Positions 48,230-58,278 of a DNA stretch of 64,000 nt are shown piece after piece. The position numbers were made by a program, and so were the translations under genes. The notes under the pieces were generated by a model that was not told where the DNA came from, did no database searches, and worked only from the letters and a program-made list of their open reading frames with translations. The first letter of the stretch is position 1. The number at the start of each line of letters is the position of its first letter. The stretch comes from an uncultured Lactobacillus sp. (lineage in GTDB: Bacteria; Bacillota; Bacilli; Lactobacillales; Lactobacillaceae), in the NCBI GenBank assembly GCA_905204935.1, contig CAJLBJ010000004.1, forward strand, positions 29,428 to 93,427, written 5' to 3'.

Positions 48230-48261
48230 GGTGTGCCAAAACAAAAAGGCACACCTTTTTT
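48230..48261 (+). terminator. Terminator after the GH3 gene
   Basis: GGTGTGCC (48230-48237) with GGCACACC (48248-48255), then six T residues. Confidence 0.9.
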
Positions 48262-48833
48262 AGTTGCGCTTTGCTAAAGTAGATCGATAGAAACGTTATA
48301 AATTATTTATAGCGCTGAGGGTGTCGCGTTGAAACAAAATTAAGTTAACTAAAAATGTTAGGAAAAATTGTCGAAGAGTTCATAAAATATATTAAATTTC
48401 AACTGTAATTTAGAGTTTTTTTAAGCATTACAACTAACTGTTTTGATAAAATTTTCTTTTTTACATTCTTATCTCACATCAACATTAGGAATTTCGCAAC
48501 ATATTGCTAAAAAAATATGGGAAAGTATATGCTGTTGCTTGGTAATATTTACAAATACAAAAAATGGATAGCTTAAATATATTTTTAAGCCTTTTAATGT
48601 CAGTAAGTTTAGCTAATATACTCATAACGATAAATAGAACAGTCTTATCCGTTAGCACTCTTGTTCTTGAAATGCTCGTCTTTTTATTTTTTTGACCCGA
48701 TAATTCTTAGATTTGATAGCATTAACATTTCTAGAAGTTACTGTGTCTTTTCTAATTCCTTAGTTGACTTTTTTGTCTTTAAAAAGTATATTGGTAGTAA
48801 TCATTCTTATCTCATGATAGATAAAGTAGTCAA
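48262..48833. other. Gene-free AT-rich stretch before mnmE
   Basis: About 570 bases with no supported reading frame, RNA gene or repeat. It marks the junction between the accessory glycan region and the core mnmE-mnmG-adhE block. Short open frames exist but lack ribosome binding sites and recognisable sequence. Confidence 0.5.
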
Positions 48834-48889
48834 AGTGCTTTATCCACGTTTTTTTGTGTACAAATAAACGTGGAGTAGGCGCTTTTTTT
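48834..48889 (+). terminator. Long hairpin with T run in front of mnmE
   Basis: AGTGC...CCACGTTT (48834-48853) pairs with AAACGTGG...GCGCT (about 48866-48882) with G-U pairs and one inner bulge, followed by seven T residues. It lies 50 bases before the mnmE start, so it is either a terminator of an upstream non-coding transcript or an attenuator in the mnmE leader. Confidence 0.65.
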
Positions 48890-48940
48890 ACGGTCAAAAA
48901 TAGCTTAAGTGTGAGTAAAACTAGAGATGGAGGAATTTTG

Positions 48941-50335
48941 ATGGTGACATTACACACGACAGAGTTTGATACAATTGCAGCAATTTCAACGCCACCAGGA
49001 GAAGGCGCGATTTCGATTGTTCGTTTGAGTGGTGAAGAAGCAATACAGGTGATAAGCAAAATCTTTAAGGGTAAAGATCTAAGTAAAGTAGCAAGTCATA
49101 CGATTAATTATGGGCATATCATCGATCCGCAAACTAAAGAAGTAATTGATGAGGTAATGGTTTCGGTGATGTTAGCACCCAAAACATTTACGCGTGAAGA
49201 TGTGATTGAAATCAACTGTCATGGTGGAATTGTATCGACCAACAAAATTTTACAGCTTGTTTTACAACATGGTGCACGGCTAGCGCAACCAGGTGAATTT
49301 ACTAAACGTGCTTTTTTACACGGACGAATTGATTTAACTCAAGCGGAATCTGTAATGGATTTAATCAGGGCAAAGACTGACCGTTCAATGAAGGTAGCAC
49401 TTAACCAACTTGATGGGAATTTGGCTAAATTGATTAGGGGTTTACGGCAAGAAATTTTGGATGTTTTAGCACAAGTGGAAGTTAATATTGATTATCCTGA
49501 ATATGATGATGTTGAAACAATGACGACTAAGTTATTAGCTGATAAAGCTGATCAATTACAAGCTAAGATTGCTAAATTATTACAGACTGCTAATCAAGGT
49601 AAAATCTTACGTGAAGGCTTGGCTACGGCAATTGTTGGGCGGCCTAACGTTGGTAAATCAAGCTTGTTAAACTACTTGTTGCATGAAGATAAGGCTATCG
49701 TAACTGATATTGCCGGAACGACACGTGATGTGATTGAAGAATATGTTAATGTGCGTGGTGTTCCATTAAAACTAATTGATACAGCTGGGATTCGGCAAAC
49801 AGATGATAAAGTTGAACAAATTGGGGTGCAACGTTCTAAAAAAGCAATCGAGCAAGCAGATTTAGTGATGCTAGTTTTAAATGCTAGTGAAAAATTAACT
49901 CCTCAAGACCGTCAATTACTAGAATTAACACAGGATAAAAAACGTTTGGTTATTTTAAATAAAACTGATTTGGCGCAACAATTAGAAATTGAAGAGGTCA
50001 ATAAATTAGTTGATGCTGATCCTATTTTAACGACATCTGTTTTGACCCAAGATGGCTTAGATGTGCTTGAAGAAAAGATTGCCGCGTTATTTTTTGGTGG
50101 CATTGAAAACTCGCAAGAAACAGTATTAGTAACCAATGCGCGGCATATTGCTTTGCTTAATCAAGCTAAAGATTCGCTAGCAGAGGTTTTAAATGGGATA
50201 AGCTTAGGAATGCCAGTGGACCTTTGTCAAATTGATATGACTAAAGCATGGGAATTGTTAGGTGAAATCACTGGTGAATCATATCAAGATGAATTGTTAG
50301 ATCAGTTATTTAGTCAATTTTGTTTAGGTAAATAG
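48941..50335 (+). CDS. mnmE: tRNA uridine-5-carboxymethylaminomethyl(34) synthesis GTPase
   Basis: With MnmG it modifies the wobble uridine of several tRNAs. The 464 residues start at the ATG behind GGAGG (frame extends upstream but without a site). [20 protein letters not shown] is the formyl-THF-binding N-terminus, and [34 protein letters not shown] follow. The G domain has [11 protein letters not shown] (P-loop), [18 protein letters not shown] and NKTD, and the chain ends with the conserved CLGK, whose Cys is the family's C-terminal cysteine. In many lactobacilli it follows rpmH-rnpA-yidC-jag. Here accessory genes precede it. Confidence 0.98.
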   Translation: MVTLHTTEFDTIAAISTPPGEGAISIVRLSGEEAIQVISKIFKGKDLSKVASHTINYGHIIDPQTKEVIDEVMVSVMLAPKTFTREDVIEINCHGGIVSTNKILQLVLQHGARLAQPGEFTKRAFLHGRIDLTQAESVMDLIRAKTDRSMKVALNQLDGNLAKLIRGLRQEILDVLAQVEVNIDYPEYDDVETMTTKLLADKADQLQAKIAKLLQTANQGKILREGLATAIVGRPNVGKSSLLNYLLHEDKAIVTDIAGTTRDVIEEYVNVRGVPLKLIDTAGIRQTDDKVEQIGVQRSKKAIEQADLVMLVLNASEKLTPQDRQLLELTQDKKRLVILNKTDLAQQLEIEEVNKLVDADPILTTSVLTQDGLDVLEEKIAALFFGGIENSQETVLVTNARHIALLNQAKDSLAEVLNGISLGMPVDLCQIDMTKAWELLGEITGESYQDELLDQLFSQFCLGK

Positions 50336-50351
50336 AAGGGAAGAATAAATA

Positions 50352-52265
50352 ATGCAATTTGGGAAACAATACCATGCTAAAAGCTATGATGTGATTGTCG
50401 TGGGAGCGGGTCATGCTGGTTGTGAAGCAGCTTTGGCAGCAGCACGTTTAGGTAATAAAACATTATTAATGACTATTAGTTTAGATATGGTGGCATTTAT
50501 GCCATGTAATCCATCAATCGGGGGTCCGGCTAAAGGAATTGTTGTACGTGAAATCGATGCTTTAGGTGGACAGATGGGCAAAAATATCGATAAAACCTAT
50601 GTGCAAATGCGTATGCTTAATACGGGGAAAGGCCCGGCTGTACGTGCCTTACGTGCTCAAGCCGACAAACATCGCTATTCACTAGAAATGAAACATACGT
50701 TAGAAAAACAACCCAATTTGACATTGCGTCAAGGCATTGTTGATGATTTGATCGTAGAAGATGGTCAAATTAAAGGGGTTATCACTAATACTGGTGCACG
50801 TTATGGTGCTAAAGCAGTGGTATTGACAACGGGGACTGCTGCACGTGGAAAAATTATCATTGGTGAATTGATGTATTCTTCAGGACCTAATAATACCCAA
50901 GCGGCAATGGAATTGTCCAAAAACCTTGAGAAATTAGGATTTGAACTCAAACGCTTTAAGACAGGAACGCCACCACGTGTTGATGGAACCACGATTGATT
51001 ATGCCAAAACAGAAGAACAACCTGGAGATGAAAAGCCTAATCATTTTAGTTTCATGACACCAGATGAAGCATATTTAGCACCGCAGGACCAACTTTCTTG
51101 TTGGTTGACTTATACTAACGAAAAGACGCATCGTGTGATTCGTGATAATTTGGATCGTGCACCGATGTTTACCGGGGTTATTGAAGGTGTGGGACCACGT
51201 TATTGTCCATCTATTGAAGATAAATTAGTGCGTTTTGCAGATAAGGAACGCCATCAATTATTCATCGAACCGGAAGGCAAAACGACAGATGAATACTATA
51301 TTCAAGGTTTGTCAACTTCACTACCAGAAGAGATTCAACAAGAAATGGTGCATTCGATTGCTGGTTTAGAAAATGCAGAAATGATGCGTCCGGGTTATGC
51401 GATTGAGTATGATGTTGTTTCTCCTTATCAATTGCGTCCAACTCTAGAAACTAAGTTAATCAAGGGATTGTATACAGCTGGTCAAACCAATGGAACTTCA
51501 GGATATGAAGAAGCTGCAGGGCAAGGTTTAATTGCTGGAATTAATGCCGGGAGACATGCTTTAGGCTTAGAAGAGATTGTTTTAAAACGTAGCGATGCAT
51601 ATATTGGAGTGATGATTGATGATTTGGTGACTAAAGGGACCAATGAACCGTATCGTTTATTGACTTCGCGTGCCGAGTATCGTTTAATTTTACGCCACGA
51701 CAATGCTGATTTACGTTTGACTGAGCTTGGACATGAATTAGGTTTGGTTAACCAAGAACAATATGCGGCTTTTGAAGCTAAAAAGGCAGCTATTTTAGCC
51801 GAACAACAACGACTTGAAAGCATTCGGATTAAGCCAAATCCAGCAGTTGACGCATATTTACAAGCTCATAACGATAATCCTTTAAAAGATGGTGTGTTAG
51901 CCAGTGATTTTTTACGGCGTCCATATGTCAGTTATGCGGATCTAAGTCAATTCATTCCAAGTGCTCCAACACCTTTAGATTCACGTGTGATTGAACAAAT
52001 TGAAATCCAATATAAATACGAAGGCTATATTAAGAAGGCTTACGAGAAAGTTGAAAAATTAAAGCGGATGGAGGCCAAAAAGATTCCTGTAAATATCGAT
52101 TATAGTGCGATTGAAGGATTGGCAACAGAAGCTCAACAAAAATTGACAAAAATTCAACCAACGACACTTGCTCAAGCAGGACGGATTAGTGGTGTTAATC
52201 CGGCTGATTTATCTATTTTGGCAGTTTATATTGAACAAGGAAAGATTGCTAAGGTTACCAAATAA
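50352..52265 (+). CDS. mnmG: tRNA uridine-5-carboxymethylaminomethyl(34) synthesis enzyme
   Basis: The FAD-dependent partner of MnmE, 637 residues, normal length. [20 protein letters not shown] is the dinucleotide-binding motif, [20 protein letters not shown] and [13 protein letters not shown] are the signature blocks, and the C-terminal helical domain ([20 protein letters not shown]) binds MnmE and tRNA. It follows mnmE after 16 bases with AGGGAAG as ribosome binding site, so they form an operon. rsmG, often next in line, is missing here and adhE follows after a terminator. Confidence 0.98.
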   Translation: MQFGKQYHAKSYDVIVVGAGHAGCEAALAAARLGNKTLLMTISLDMVAFMPCNPSIGGPAKGIVVREIDALGGQMGKNIDKTYVQMRMLNTGKGPAVRALRAQADKHRYSLEMKHTLEKQPNLTLRQGIVDDLIVEDGQIKGVITNTGARYGAKAVVLTTGTAARGKIIIGELMYSSGPNNTQAAMELSKNLEKLGFELKRFKTGTPPRVDGTTIDYAKTEEQPGDEKPNHFSFMTPDEAYLAPQDQLSCWLTYTNEKTHRVIRDNLDRAPMFTGVIEGVGPRYCPSIEDKLVRFADKERHQLFIEPEGKTTDEYYIQGLSTSLPEEIQQEMVHSIAGLENAEMMRPGYAIEYDVVSPYQLRPTLETKLIKGLYTAGQTNGTSGYEEAAGQGLIAGINAGRHALGLEEIVLKRSDAYIGVMIDDLVTKGTNEPYRLLTSRAEYRLILRHDNADLRLTELGHELGLVNQEQYAAFEAKKAAILAEQQRLESIRIKPNPAVDAYLQAHNDNPLKDGVLASDFLRRPYVSYADLSQFIPSAPTPLDSRVIEQIEIQYKYEGYIKKAYEKVEKLKRMEAKKIPVNIDYSAIEGLATEAQQKLTKIQPTTLAQAGRISGVNPADLSILAVYIEQGKIAKVTK

Positions 52266-52280
52266 ATATTATTCATTGAA

Positions 52281-52310
52281 AAACGCTTCTTAAGAGGGAG
52301 CGTTTTTTGT
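52281..52310 (+). terminator. Terminator of mnmE-mnmG
   Basis: AACGCTTC/GGGAGCGTT hairpin with six T residues right after the mnmG stop. Confidence 0.8.
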
Positions 52311-52614
52311 TTTGTGTAAAGATAAAAAGATTAATTGAATTGCATGATGCATTGATTTGTGCTAATGCTATTAAATTTAAATAATCGTGAAAATTTGAGC
52401 AAATAATGATTGGTAATAAAATTATTTAAATTGGAGTTATATTTCACCGAAAAATTCTATTTGATATGTGAAAAACAAAACAAAGTTCAAAATACTGCTA
52501 CAAAAACAATGTAAGCCCTTAAACAACTAGTAAAATCAAGGTTTTGTTTTATAGATATTTTTTATACATTAAAAAATTCACCGTAAAAAAGTTACAAAAA
52601 AAATAAAAAAAGTA
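52311..52614. other. AT-rich spacer upstream of adhE
   Basis: About 300 bases with no gene. It contains scattered A/T tracts and a TTCACCG segment (about 52577) that could be an upstream Rex half site; nothing else is recognisable. Confidence 0.4.
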
Positions 52615-52662
52615 TTGAAATCGATAACACATAGTTGTAATATAATAAGTGAAGTTTTTCAC
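52615..52662 (+). promoter_or_regulatory. adhE promoter with a Rex-like operator
   Basis: TTGAAA (52615-52620) and TAATAT (52638-52643) are 17 bp apart. GTGAAGTTTTTCAC (52649-52662) downstream matches the core of the Rex consensus TTGTGAANNNNTTCACAA, so NADH/NAD+ ratio probably sets expression. Confidence 0.7.
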
Positions 52663-52721
52663 ATTTAGTGTTAAGCTGGTTTGTTAAAAATAACCTGGCT
52701 ATATCAGGAGGAATCTTAATT

Positions 52722-55394
52722 ATGGAAAAAGATAAGAAAGTTTTATCAGAAGAAGAAAAGATGCAAGCCGCACGTGAATACACAGACGGCTTAGTTCAAA
52801 AGGCACTTAAAGCCGAAGCACAATATGCAACATTTACCCAAGAACAAGTGGATAAAATCGTTGCAGCAGCAGCTCTAGCAGGTTCAGAAGCAGCTTTAAT
52901 GTTAGCGCATGAAGCAGTTGATGAAACTGGCCGTGGGGTTGTTGAAGATAAAGATACCAAAAACCGTTTTGCAACAGAAAATGTTTATCATGCAATCAAA
53001 CATGATAAAACGGTTGGTGTGATTGAAGAAGATAAAATTAAAGGTCAAGTTAAGATTGCTGCACCACTTGGAGTTTTAGCAGGTATCGTTCCTACAACTA
53101 ACCCAACTTCAACAGCAATGTTTAAATCTATCTTGGCATTAAAAACACGTAACGCAATTGTATTTGCATTCCATCCACAAGCACAAAACTGTTCTGTGCA
53201 TGCAGCTAAGATCGTTTATGAAGCAGCTGTTGCCGCAGGTGCTCCAAAAGATATCATTCAATGGGTAGAAACACCATCTATTGAAAACACAACAGCTTTG
53301 ATTCAAAATCCTAAGATTGCTTCAATCTTGGCAACTGGTGGTCCTGGCATGGTTAATGCCGCTTTGAAGTCTGGTAACCCATCTCTTGGTGTAGGTGCTG
53401 GTAATGGTGCTGTGTTTGTTGATCATACAGCTCATTTGGATCGTGCGGTAGAAGATTTATTATTATCTAAACGTTTCGATAATGGGATGATTTGTGCAAC
53501 TGAAAACTCAGCAGTTGTCGAAGCTCCTATCTATAAGGAATGGTTAGAAAAGATGCAAGCTAACGGTGCTTACTTAGTACCTAAGGCTGATTACAAGAAG
53601 ATTGAAGATTTCGTCTTCAACGATCGTCATGGTGTTAACGGTCCAGTTGCTGGTCGTCCAGCTCGTTGGATTTGCGAACAAGCAGGTGTTAAATTACCAG
53701 CTGACAAAGATGTTTTATTATTTGAACTTGATCCAAAGAATATTGGTGAAAAATTATCTTCTGAAAAATTATCTCCACTCTTGTCTGTTTACAAGGCAAA
53801 AGACCGTGAAGATGGAATCAAGATTGTGGCTGCCTTGTTAGATTATCAAGGCGCAGGTCATAACTCTGCTATTCAAATTGGTTCACAAGCAGATCCATTT
53901 GTTGAAGAATTTGCTGACAAGACCAAAGCTGCTCGTATCTTAGTAAATCAACCTGACTCTGTCGGCGGTATCGGTGATGTTTATACAGATGCATTGCGTT
54001 CAAGTTTGACACTTGGTACAGGTTCATGGGGGAAGAATTCATTGTCACATAACTTATCAACATCTGACCTATTGAACATCAAGACAGTTGCAAAACGTCG
54101 TAACCGTCCTCAATGGGTTCGTTTACCAGAAAAAATCTACTATGAAAAGAATGCTATTTCATATTTGCAAGATGAATATGAAACAATCGAACGTGCATTT
54201 ATCGTTGCTGACCCAGGTATGGTACAATTTGGCTTTGTTGAAAAGATTTACGACCAATTAAACGCACGTACAACACCTGTTAAGACAGATATTTACGGTT
54301 CTGTTCGTCCAGACCCAACTTTAGGTCAAACAATTGAAATTGCAAAACAAATGCAAAGCTTCAAACCAGATACTGTTTTAGCTATCGGTGGTGGTTCTGC
54401 TTTGGATGCTGCTAAGATTGCACGTTATATCTATGAATACTCCTTAGATCAAGAACCAGGCTTCTTAGATAGTTATGAAAAAGTTAGTGAACTCTTCACT
54501 CGTTTACAACAAAAATTCTTGGATATCCGTAAACGTATCGTGAAATTCCATCACGCAACTGAAACTAAATTATTTGCGATTCCAACAACATCTGGTACAG
54601 GTTCTGAAGTTACACCATATGCTGTTATTACAGATGATAATACACATGTGAAGTACCCATTGACCGACTACGAATTGACACCACAAGTGGCAATCGTTGA
54701 TCCAGAATTTGTTATGACTGTTCCTAAGAGAACTGTTGCTTTATCTGGTCTAGATACTTTATCTCATGCTTTAGAATCCTATGTATCTGTGGCAGCATCC
54801 GACTTCACACGTCCATGGGCTTTACAAGCAATCGATTTAGTAATCAATAACTTAGAAGAATCTTACAAGTTTGATCCTAAGAATCCTACACTAGCTGGTG
54901 AAATAGCACGTGAAAATATGCATTATGCAGCTACTTTAGGTGGTATGTCATTTGCTAATGCCTTCTTGGGTATTAACCACTCATTGGCTCACAAGACTGG
55001 TGGGGAATTTGGCTTACCACATGGTTTAGCAATCTCAATTGCAATGCCACACGTAATTCGTTTCAACGGTGTAACAGGTCGCGTAAAACGCACACCATTC
55101 CCACGTTACGAAGTATATCGTGCTCAAAAGGATTATGCAGATATCGCACGTCATCTTGGCTTAAAAGGCAAGACAGATGCAGAATTAGTTGAAGCATTGT
55201 GCGATCGCATCCTTGAATTGATGAAGGCTATCGATGTTGAACCAACCTTATCTGCAAATGGGGTAACAAAGGAACACTTCGATAAGTCATTAGACAAATT
55301 GGTTGATTTAGTTTACAACGATCAATGTACTTCAGCAAACCCTCGCCAACCAGGCTTGGATGAATTACGTCAAATCTTAATCGATCAATTTTAA
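52722..55394 (+). CDS. adhE: Bifunctional acetaldehyde-CoA/alcohol dehydrogenase
   Basis: Reduces acetyl-CoA to acetaldehyde and then ethanol while reoxidising NADH. The 890 residues contain the N-terminal aldehyde dehydrogenase domain (GVLAGIVPTTNPTSTAMFK, catalytic Cys in FDNGMICATENSAVVEAP) and the C-terminal iron-dependent alcohol dehydrogenase domain (LAIGGGSALDAAKIARYIYE, TTSGTGSEVTP, iron ligands in the GLDTLSHALESYV and GINHSLAHKTGGEFGLPHG blocks). The ATG at 52722 follows AGGAGG; the longer frame starts inside the promoter region. Codons are strongly optimised, so the gene is probably highly expressed, and the Rex-like site fits redox control. Confidence 0.98.
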   Translation: MEKDKKVLSEEEKMQAAREYTDGLVQKALKAEAQYATFTQEQVDKIVAAAALAGSEAALMLAHEAVDETGRGVVEDKDTKNRFATENVYHAIKHDKTVGVIEEDKIKGQVKIAAPLGVLAGIVPTTNPTSTAMFKSILALKTRNAIVFAFHPQAQNCSVHAAKIVYEAAVAAGAPKDIIQWVETPSIENTTALIQNPKIASILATGGPGMVNAALKSGNPSLGVGAGNGAVFVDHTAHLDRAVEDLLLSKRFDNGMICATENSAVVEAPIYKEWLEKMQANGAYLVPKADYKKIEDFVFNDRHGVNGPVAGRPARWICEQAGVKLPADKDVLLFELDPKNIGEKLSSEKLSPLLSVYKAKDREDGIKIVAALLDYQGAGHNSAIQIGSQADPFVEEFADKTKAARILVNQPDSVGGIGDVYTDALRSSLTLGTGSWGKNSLSHNLSTSDLLNIKTVAKRRNRPQWVRLPEKIYYEKNAISYLQDEYETIERAFIVADPGMVQFGFVEKIYDQLNARTTPVKTDIYGSVRPDPTLGQTIEIAKQMQSFKPDTVLAIGGGSALDAAKIARYIYEYSLDQEPGFLDSYEKVSELFTRLQQKFLDIRKRIVKFHHATETKLFAIPTTSGTGSEVTPYAVITDDNTHVKYPLTDYELTPQVAIVDPEFVMTVPKRTVALSGLDTLSHALESYVSVAASDFTRPWALQAIDLVINNLEESYKFDPKNPTLAGEIARENMHYAATLGGMSFANAFLGINHSLAHKTGGEFGLPHGLAISIAMPHVIRFNGVTGRVKRTPFPRYEVYRAQKDYADIARHLGLKGKTDAELVEALCDRILELMKAIDVEPTLSANGVTKEHFDKSLDKLVDLVYNDQCTSANPRQPGLDELRQILIDQF

Positions 55395-55431
55395 AGATGT
55401 TTTCCATTTAAGATAAACTCTTAAAATAAAT

Positions 55432-55472
55432 AGCTCGCTTTACTGTTATTTAGTAAAGCGAGCTGTTTTTTT
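55432..55472. terminator. Terminator between adhE and the DUF4811 gene
   Basis: AGCTCGCTTTACT (55432-55444) pairs with AGTAAAGCGAGCT (55452-55464) and is followed by T residues; it serves adhE and perhaps the convergent operon. Confidence 0.88.
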
Positions 55473-55486
55473 GTTTAGATAATAAG

Positions 55487-56164
55487 TTATTTAACTAGTT
55501 TATTAATAAAGTCATGAGTTGCTTGTTGGCTGACAACTTGTTGTTGTTCTTTAGAAAGATGAGGATCTTTTTGTAAAGCACTTTGCAAGGCTTGACTGAT
55601 AGCGAGTTGTAGTTGTTGTTGTGTGTTTTTATCAGCCATGGCTTTGCCGAGTTTTTGTGCTTGTTTTACGCTTAAAACATACCAATCACTACCAACTTTA
55701 AAGGTATAGCTACGATGCTTTAGCTCGTTGTTATTGCCTAAAATGCCAAATAATAATTTGCTTAAAGAGTTCTTATAAACATAGCGTTGTTCGCTAATAA
55801 CAACTTGTGGTTTAGTAGTTGTCGTCGTCGTTTTAGCACTCATGTTCTTAGTTTTAATGGCTTGTGGTTTCTTTTGTGTTGTTTTGGTTTTGTATAAATA
55901 AATTTTTTGTTGACCGCTTGTGCCTAATGGTTGATACAACAAGATTGGCATTTGGCCATCGACAGAAGAAACTAAAGGTTTAACCGTGGTTGTCTTTTGA
56001 ACTTTCATGCCCATGTAGTAGGTATCATTAGCGATCAAAGCCGCTCCGCATAAGATAGCCAAGATTAAAAAGCAACCGGCGCCGATAAAATGATGTTTGC
56101 CCAGTGGTAAAACCATAAATAAGAAGAATAAAACGACAAAAATTACTAAGAGGAAGATTAACAT
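55487..56164 (-). CDS. DUF4811-type membrane protein paired with the MFS pump
   Basis: A protein of 225 residues with two N-terminal membrane spans (LIFLLVIFVVLFFLFMVLPL, then GAGCFLILAILCGAALIAND) and an exported, Lys/Thr/Gln-rich domain (TKTTQKKPQAIKTK, KTTTTTTKPQVV) that ends in a helical, glutamine-rich part. The layout and neighbourhood match the DUF4811 family found next to LmrB-like pumps in lactobacilli. Its ATG overlaps the pump's last base, so they are translationally coupled. Function is unknown; it may assist the pump at the cell envelope. Confidence 0.75.
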   Translation of the reverse strand: MLIFLLVIFVVLFFLFMVLPLGKHHFIGAGCFLILAILCGAALIANDTYYMGMKVQKTTTVKPLVSSVDGQMPILLYQPLGTSGQQKIYLYKTKTTQKKPQAIKTKNMSAKTTTTTTKPQVVISEQRYVYKNSLSKLLFGILGNNNELKHRSYTFKVGSDWYVLSVKQAQKLGKAMADKNTQQQLQLAISQALQSALQKDPHLSKEQQQVVSQQATHDFINKLVK

Positions 56165-57645
56165 TAGTGATTACCTCCTAAATCGCCAGATGGTTTGCGC
56201 ACGTTAGTACCGTTGTTTAAACGGAAAGTTAACAATAAAGAAACAAAAGCAAAGCCAACAGATACCATGAATGCTGCATGATAGCCACTAACTGCGGCAT
56301 CTAAAGCGTGATTTTGATAGGTTAATGGTTGGCTGTGAAGTAAGGACTTGCTTGGCATCGAGTTAAGTGTCACGTTAGTTAAGACACTCGTCAAAATGGC
56401 GGTCCCAATCGAACTTAATACTTGACGGAAAGTGTTGTTAACAGCAGTTCCGTGAGTGATTTTATCGAAAGGTAATGCATTCATCCCAGAAGTCGTTACC
56501 GTCATCATTGTCATTGAAACCCCAAAGATACGTACAGCATAGAAAATAATGATTAATAGTAATGAAGTATTTTGAGTGATAAACAAGAATGGCAAGGTCC
56601 CTAATGTCAACAAGGTTGTCCCAGTCATGGCCATATATTTAGCACCATAACGGTCAAATAAACGACCGGTGATAGGAGACATTACCCCTAAGACTAATGC
56701 GCCAGGTAAAAGCATTAGTCCAGAATGAAAGGCTGTTTCGCCACGAATATTTTGAATATACATTGGTAAGATCATTTCAACCCCAACCATGGCAAGGTTA
56801 GAAATCCCACTCAAGACAGCGGCTAATGAGAATTCAGCGTATTTGAAAACGGAAATATCCAAGAATGGAGCTTGCATCTTTAATTGACGCATGCCAAAAA
56901 CGATGACAATCAAAGTCCCCACGATTAAGCAACCTAAAACGACACCATCGCCCCAGCCTTTGCTACCAGCTTCAGAAAAACCGTAAAGCATGATACCAAA
57001 ACCAGCTGTTGATGTGATTAGTGAAAATAAATCCAAATGCGGGTTGGTCGTATTTAAAACACTCTTCATACAAAAGAAAGCAAAGATTAATACGGCCAAC
57101 ACGATTGGAATGATCAAACCAAATAAATCACGCCAGGTAAATGTATCAACGATCCATCCTGAAAGAGTAGGTCCTAAAGCAGGAGCTAAACCAATAACTA
57201 AGCCAACAGTTCCCATGGCTGTTCCACGCTTTTCAGGAGGGAAGATTGTCAACATGATAGTTTGTAATAAAGGCATTGAAACCCCAACACCTAACCCTTG
57301 GATTAAACGTCCACAAAGTAACATTGCAAAGCTACCAGAAAAATAGCAGATAACAGTTCCTAATAAAAAGGTAGCCATGGCGCCGATATACATGATACGC
57401 GAACCAAGTTTGTTGATTAAAAAGGCACTGACTGGAATCATAATCCCGTTGACTAACATAAAACCAGTCGTTAGCCATTGAACGGTTGAAGTATCGATAT
57501 CAAAAGATTTCATAATTGCTGGAAAAGCTGTTGCTAATAATGTACCATTTAACACGGTACAAAATGATCCAACCATTAAAACAATTACTAAAAGATTACG
57601 GTTATAAGGTTTACCGTGAATATCAATTGGTTTATGCGCGTCCAA
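56164..57645 (-). CDS. MFS drug efflux transporter, DHA2 family (LmrB/EmrB-like)
   Basis: A proton-driven exporter of 493 residues with 14 predicted membrane segments. TVLNGTLLATAFPAIMKSFD near the start, AFLINKLGSRIMYIGA, GRLIQGLGVGVSMPLLQTI and motif C GLVIGLAPALGPTLSGWIVD mark the DHA2 subfamily. It is divergent from a MerR regulator and co-transcribed with the DUF4811 gene. Substrates of relatives include lincosamides, dyes and bile or bacteriocin-like compounds; the natural one here is unknown. Confidence 0.93.
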   Translation of the reverse strand: MDAHKPIDIHGKPYNRNLLVIVLMVGSFCTVLNGTLLATAFPAIMKSFDIDTSTVQWLTTGFMLVNGIMIPVSAFLINKLGSRIMYIGAMATFLLGTVICYFSGSFAMLLCGRLIQGLGVGVSMPLLQTIMLTIFPPEKRGTAMGTVGLVIGLAPALGPTLSGWIVDTFTWRDLFGLIIPIVLAVLIFAFFCMKSVLNTTNPHLDLFSLITSTAGFGIMLYGFSEAGSKGWGDGVVLGCLIVGTLIVIVFGMRQLKMQAPFLDISVFKYAEFSLAAVLSGISNLAMVGVEMILPMYIQNIRGETAFHSGLMLLPGALVLGVMSPITGRLFDRYGAKYMAMTGTTLLTLGTLPFLFITQNTSLLLIIIFYAVRIFGVSMTMMTVTTSGMNALPFDKITHGTAVNNTFRQVLSSIGTAILTSVLTNVTLNSMPSKSLLHSQPLTYQNHALDAAVSGYHAAFMVSVGFAFVSLLLTFRLNNGTNVRKPSGDLGGNH

Positions 57646-57762
57646 AATAAATTCCCCCTTATGCTTTATGGTATATTGTGTTTATTAAAGTTTAGTTGTA
57701 AACAATTAAATATTTTTTTTTGAACGAAAACAACTATACGCCTTTTTTAAAAAGCTGTCAAT

Positions 57763-57820
57763 AAAGTTGACAAAAGTGTAAAATATTTTACAATTAGAGT
57801 ACGAAAGTTGACAAAAGTGT
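57763..57820 (+). promoter_or_regulatory. merR promoter with palindromic operator and a 17-bp direct repeat
   Basis: TTGACA (57767-57772) and TACAAT (57789-57794) are spaced by 16 bp, and the spacer holds a perfect palindrome TGTAAAATATTTTACA (57777-57792), the classic position for a MerR-family operator. AAAGTTGACAAAAGTGT occurs twice (57763-57779 and 57804-57820), 41 bp apart; the second copy, which repeats the -35, abuts the GGAGGGG ribosome binding site. Confidence 0.75.
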
Positions 57821-57834
57821 GGAGGGGTGATGAC

Positions 57835-58278
57835 ATGAATGAAAAGCAAAGAATGGAATTTCAACAAAAAATTATCTTTGGTATCGGTGATTTGGCTAAA
57901 ATGACGGGAGTTTCAGCACGCCAGTTACGTTATTGGGAAGAAAAAGGATATATCGAAGCAAGTGTTAGCGAAGATTGTAAGGTACGCAAGTATAGTTTAC
58001 GTACTTACTTTACAGTAGCGGCGATAAAAAGTTATTTAGATGAAGGATATACCTTGAGTAAATCGGTAGAAAAAGCTCAGCTTAGTCGAGCACAAATCAT
58101 AATTTGGAATAAATTTACACTGGGTGCCAAAAGTGTTATTGAAGTTAATGATATCGAACAAGAATATGGAAGGATTAATTTTGGGGAATTAAAAGTGCCT
58201 GGACATAAGCAACCGTTGTGTTTGTATGGTATTGTCGATCAAAATGGTAGCCATATAGAAATAAGTGAGGAAAGATAA
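57835..58278 (+). CDS. MerR-family transcriptional regulator
   Basis: A regulator of 147 residues starting at the ATG seven bases after GGAGGGG. The N-terminal winged helix reads FGIGDLAKMTGVSARQLRYW followed by EEKGYIEA, the typical MerR beginning. A dimerisation helix and a short C-terminal region (KVPGHKQPLCLYGIVDQNGS) follow; no metal-binding cysteine cluster is seen. It is divergent from the MFS-DUF4811 operon and one base overlaps the glyoxalase-like gene. It probably controls the pump genes and itself. Confidence 0.92.
   Translation: MNEKQRMEFQQKIIFGIGDLAKMTGVSARQLRYWEEKGYIEASVSEDCKVRKYSLRTYFTVAAIKSYLDEGYTLSKSVEKAQLSRAQIIIWNKFTLGAKSVIEVNDIEQEYGRINFGELKVPGHKQPLCLYGIVDQNGSHIEISEER

Noticed and set aside
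48661..48867. 68-codon plus-strand frame before mnmE
   Set aside because: It runs into the hairpin at 48834, is rich in Phe, Ile and Tyr from AT-rich sequence and has no ribosome binding site.
55858..55920. Thr/Lys/Gln-rich stretch in the DUF4811 protein as a coding repeat array
   Set aside because: The codons are mixed and only a few threonines occur in a row; it is low complexity, not a structured repeat.
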